64,000 bases of DNA from positions 2,976,001-3,040,000 of the forward strand of contig NZ_BIFT01000002.1 in NCBI RefSeq assembly GCF_003967575.1, in the 5' to 3' direction. This document shows, in pieces, positions 61,259 to 64,000 of the stretch. Source of the DNA: Dictyobacter alpinus. Lineage in GTDB: Bacteria > Chloroflexota > Ktedonobacteria > Ktedonobacterales > Ktedonobacteraceae. The notes beneath the pieces are model-generated. The model worked only from the letters and a program-made list of their open reading frames with translations, was not told the DNA's origin and ran no database searches. A program made the translations under genes and the position numbers. Positions within the stretch are counted from its first letter, which is position 1, and every line of letters begins with the position of its first letter.

Positions 61259-62098
61259 CTACTCGGTGCCGCCAACGCTGGCAAGGGTGCCGGTGAGAGC
61301 GATTTCGGGCTGGCCGTTTTCGGAATCGACCCAGACGCCGCAGGGACCACCCTCGGCACTATAATTGAGGTCAAGCGTGGTTCCGTCCATACGATAGAGA
61401 GGCTTCATATATTTGGTGACGGTATCAGCTTCGCCTGAGATATAGTGTCCAATCAAGGCACGGCGGAAGCGATCGCTGGATTGGTTGGGATAGCTACCAT
61501 GGACCAGCGAGCCACCAAAGAACAAGACATCGCCGGGTGCCATGATCACTGAGCGTACTTCCTTTTGCTCAGGGACCGGGACCTGGATATTGGTAAAGCT
61601 GTCTTTCGTATTAGCCTCAGTGGTGCAGAGAATTGGCCAGTGCTGACTACCGGGAACGACTTTCATGCAGCCATTCTCTTCATCGCAGGGATCAAGGGCC
61701 ATCCAGGCCGCCATGCAGGTACCGGGACGGGCACGCAGAAAGAAATTGTCCTGATGCAGGGCCTGGCCACGAGCCCTGGGTGGTTTGAAGTAGAGCATTG
61801 TCTGTGCCGCATAGGGTTCGCCACCGAGCAGTGAGGTCAATACCTCATTCAGACGCGCATCAATCAAGAAACGCAGACTGGCCTCGTCCCAGTGGTGCAT
61901 ATGGATCATACGTGGATAGCGTTTTAACGGATCATTGCTATCAGCATCAACACCCGCCACATCACCAGGATAACTACCCTTAGCGCGCAGATCCATATAA
62001 TGATCCCGAAAAAAATCGGCCTCAGCGGCAGTAAAAAGCTGTTTTACAACCACATAACCATTTTCATCAAAGAATTGTTTTATATCCGCAGCAATCAT
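61259..62098 (-). CDS. Phytanoyl-CoA dioxygenase family protein
   Basis: 279 residues from ATG 62098 behind AAAGGA; the frame extends to 62155. Fe(II)/2-oxoglutarate facial triad: HQD in GQALHQDNFFLR and the distal His in SLVHGSYPNQSSDRFR with a 2-oxoglutarate Arg. PhyH-family enzymes hydroxylate lipids or small natural products; here the substrate is unknown. Cytoplasmic. Confidence 0.9.
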   Translation of the reverse strand: MIAADIKQFFDENGYVVVKQLFTAAEADFFRDHYMDLRAKGSYPGDVAGVDADSNDPLKRYPRMIHMHHWDEASLRFLIDARLNEVLTSLLGGEPYAAQTMLYFKPPRARGQALHQDNFFLRARPGTCMAAWMALDPCDEENGCMKVVPGSQHWPILCTTEANTKDSFTNIQVPVPEQKEVRSVIMAPGDVLFFGGSLVHGSYPNQSSDRFRRALIGHYISGEADTVTKYMKPLYRMDGTTLDLNYSAEGGPCGVWVDSENGQPEIALTGTLASVGGTE

Positions 62099-62344
62099 TT
62101 TTTGTGCATCCTTTCCGTATACCTGAAAATGATATACATAAATAGGGAGTAACATCGTCGTTAGCTAAATGATAGCGTAAAAGGCGCCAAAAAGGGATAG
62201 CTAGAATTGCTGCTATGTGTCTGAGATGCGCATCATTGTAATCGGTGAGCACTGGAAACAGGGTTGATGTTGTCTGGCAATGTGGTGAAAGTCGCAGCTA
62301 TGGTGCTGCGCATAGAGCCTGCACAGCGTGCAGGCAGCTACAAG

Positions 62345-63217
62345 TTATGCGCGACAACCCTGGGGGCAGGTAAAAGGAGTATGTTCAGCGAGACAATCCG
62401 AGCAGCAGATCAGGTGGCGATGGCAGGCATCGTTGGTACAATTGATATACTGTTCCGATGGTTGCTGGCAATAGACACAGCGACCCACAACCTCATGTTC
62501 CGGCTCGCGATCGCTGGCAAAATCCATCAAGATACGATTATCGAAGACATACAGCTTGCCTTTAAAATGCTGATTAGGATACTTCTCCATATAGGTCACG
62601 ATGCCATCCTTCAACTGATAGACATCCTGCATCCCATTTTTGAGCAGCAAACCCGTAGCCTTCTCGCAGCGCACGCCGCCTGTACAGACCGTCACCACCG
62701 GAGCATCCGTCAACTGCTTCAATTCAGGTAGCACAGCAGGCAGATCGCGGAAATTCTCAATTGCAGGCAGGATCGCATTCTCGAAATGCCCACTTTTATG
62801 CTCATAATCATTGCGCATATCGACCAGATAAAATTTCTTTCCGCTCTCATACCACTGATGCAACTCATCCGCCGACAGATACTTACCAGTCAACTGATTA
62901 GGATTGACACCCCAATCCGCCACACTATTACTGATAATATCCGTGCGCACCTTCACCGACAAAGAAGGAAAAGCCTCGCCGGTCCCCTCGCTACGCTTAT
63001 AATTGATTTCCCGGAACGGTGGATACTCATTCATCGCCTGGACATACAGCTTGATCTTAGCAACCGGTCCCTCGACCGTGCCGTTGATGCCCTCAGGTGC
63101 AATAATGATGCGTCCCTTCAAGCCAAGCAACTGGCACAGAACCCGCTGCCACAGCTTCACCGCCTCCGGATCGGCAACCTCAACATATTTGTAATACAAC
63201 AAAATCTGGTAACTCAT
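62345..63217 (-). CDS. trhO: tRNA uridine(34) hydroxylase (TrhO/YceA)
   Basis: 290 residues, complete. The N-terminal acylphosphatase-like domain begins YQILLYYKYVEV and has GLKGRIIIAPEGINGTVEG. The rhodanese domain has LVDMRNDYEHKSGHFENAI and the catalytic Cys in VTVCTGGVRCEKATG. The C-terminal zinc-like tail holds CVYCQQ, CTNDAC, CCSDC and CPQGC. TrhO uses O2 to make 5-hydroxyuridine at position 34 of tRNA. A -10-like TATACT (63225-63230, minus) ends seven bases before ATG, so the mRNA may be leaderless. Confidence 0.94.
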   Translation of the reverse strand: MSYQILLYYKYVEVADPEAVKLWQRVLCQLLGLKGRIIIAPEGINGTVEGPVAKIKLYVQAMNEYPPFREINYKRSEGTGEAFPSLSVKVRTDIISNSVADWGVNPNQLTGKYLSADELHQWYESGKKFYLVDMRNDYEHKSGHFENAILPAIENFRDLPAVLPELKQLTDAPVVTVCTGGVRCEKATGLLLKNGMQDVYQLKDGIVTYMEKYPNQHFKGKLYVFDNRILMDFASDREPEHEVVGRCVYCQQPSEQYINCTNDACHRHLICCSDCLAEHTPFTCPQGCRA

Positions 63218-63224
63218 GCTGACA

Positions 63225-63230
63225 AGTATA
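63225..63230 (-). promoter_or_regulatory. -10 element very close to the trhO start
   Basis: TATACT on the minus strand, seven bases upstream of ATG 63217; no Shine-Dalgarno sequence lies between. This implies a transcript starting at or next to the start codon. No good -35 is visible. Confidence 0.45.
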
Positions 63231-63268
63231 GCACACTTTTACGGGTCCTTATAGAGGTTTTCTTACCA

Positions 63269-63668
63269 GGGGTGCCATTCATTTTTTGGCAACCACACCT
63301 ATGAGCGGAAGAGCGGAGACCCAATTCATTTCACATCATGGGTGCCGCCTGGAACGGAGAAACCGAAGCGTGTTGAAGCAACCGAATCGAGAGGCGAGGA
63401 GACGGCAACCCGCAAGGGGATTGCCCTACAATAGTCATGTCCAGGCCACTTTATCATACAAAAAATGGATGAGTACCATGGTATATTTTAAATAACGAAA
63501 CAAGAAAAAAAGACAGATGTAGGGCAATCCCCTTGCGGGTTGCCGTCTCCTCGCCCTATGTCAAAGCCCCTGTTTACGACCATGATCGCTGTCTTCTCGC
63601 CCCATGTGAAGGTCCTTGAGCATGTTCATGATGGGACGTATGCCGTTGCAAAAAAAATGAATGGCACC
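63269..63668. repeat. Nested inverted-repeat element with 38-bp perfect arms
   Basis: Inner arms: 63393-63430 is exactly complementary to 63528-63565, beginning GGCGAGGAGACGGCAACCCG, with a 97-base AT-rich loop. Outer arms: the sequence GGTGCCATTCATTTTTT ending GCAAC near 63271-63292 pairs with GTTGCAAAAAAAATGAATGG ending CACC near 63646-63668. No coding frame. Nested perfect arms suggest a MITE-like or fold-back element. Confidence 0.65.
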
Positions 63669-64000
63669 CTCTTACCAGGGGCGCTCAGAGATGGAACCCC
63701 TGCGATAGCGCCGGATGGTTCTGTATGGTGCGCTCAAGGAAGGTCCCGTTTGGGCACCGCGAGAGGGAACGTGTCAGGCGAGAGGAAACCGGATCGCGGG
63801 GAGACCGGGCCACCACGCTGCGGCGGGTGGCAAACGGCCGCTGAGGGCCGTAACTACGGGAACGTGGTCGTGATGAGGGAGGGGATCGCTGGGGTATGTA
63901 TGGTTTTTCTTCTCATGGCTGCGCTGGCAAAAAATGCATGACAGCCTTTTGGGAAGGGATAATAACGAGCAGATACGCTGTGGAAAATGGCAAGGCCTGG

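Larger units (their letters stand above)
63218..64000. other. Terminal region: nested inverted repeats and GC-rich structured sequence
   Basis: No convincing gene. The left half holds a nested inverted-repeat element (63269-63668). The right part, from about 63670, is GC-rich with several short hairpins, such as ACGGCC-GCTGAG-GGCCGT near 63830-63850, and GTGCG at 63728-63732. The latter resembles the GUGYG start of a group II intron, but the window ends before any reverse transcriptase could be seen. Confidence 0.35.

Noticed and set aside
1..64000. rRNA or tRNA genes
   Set aside because: No cloverleaf with a GTTCRANNC T-arm and no rRNA core sequence was recognised on reading; a tRNAscan or barrnap run would settle it.

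Overview
The window looks like the chromosome of a soil-type Chloroflexota, most probably of the class Ktedonobacteria. This rests on gene content: several luciferase-like (F420-type) monooxygenases, an XRE-TPR regulator, many MFS and GNAT genes, CUT1 sugar uptake without a local ATPase, moderate GC, and long intergenic spaces with large perfect hairpins. No rRNA, tRNA, prophage, CRISPR array or transposase gene was seen, so the taxonomic call is an inference.

Layout. 0-9 kb: a small DnaX-tail-like protein, a UPF0303 heme-binding-like protein, a LOG-family Rossmann protein, a tandem pair of paralogous 8-TM membrane proteins, a DUF485 plus acetate-type symporter operon, a small membrane protein and an MFS transporter. 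10-15.6 kb: a Fes-like esterase, a methyltransferase, an AraC/SDR/YdeI cluster and a GNAT enzyme. 15.7-25.1 kb: a divergent sugar locus. The minus arm holds two TIM-barrel isomerases, a phosphoglucose-isomerase-like protein and a Gfo/Idh/MocA dehydrogenase. The plus arm holds an AraC regulator, two ABC permeases and a lipoprotein sugar-binding protein. Together they would import a sugar or polyol and oxidise or isomerise it in the cytoplasm.

25-38.5 kb: flavin reductase, acyltransferase, F420-type oxidoreductase, aldo/keto reductase, MgtC, glucose-6-phosphate isomerase, a lone receiver protein, an XRE-TPR regulator, an ECF sigma factor, an alpha/beta hydrolase and a P-loop kinase with an unusual internal repeat. 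Six long hairpin elements lie between these genes. 39-50 kb: a Tat-exported ChaN/Tiki-like protein, an acidic unknown, an HhH mini-protein, an M32 carboxypeptidase, GNAT, a membrane-anchored HNH nuclease, DUF1963, a second F420-type enzyme, a frameshifted SDR and a heme-copper-oxidase-like membrane protein. 50-64 kb: two MFS exporters, a divergent WYL/GyrI pair, AlkB, a LysR/MFS pair, a beta carbonic anhydrase, a third F420-type enzyme, a double GNAT, a PhyH dioxygenase and TrhO. The window closes with a nested inverted-repeat element and GC-rich apparently structured sequence.

The most unusual feature is a family of intergenic hairpin elements. A short GC mini-hairpin with a TRAA-type loop is followed by a long, essentially perfect hairpin (18-36 bp arms) whose sequence differs from element to element. 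Three copies (27.5, 36.6 and 54.4 kb) sit inside a TA-flanked element starting GTGTTT. Two of these are exactly 196 bp and look like non-autonomous MITEs.
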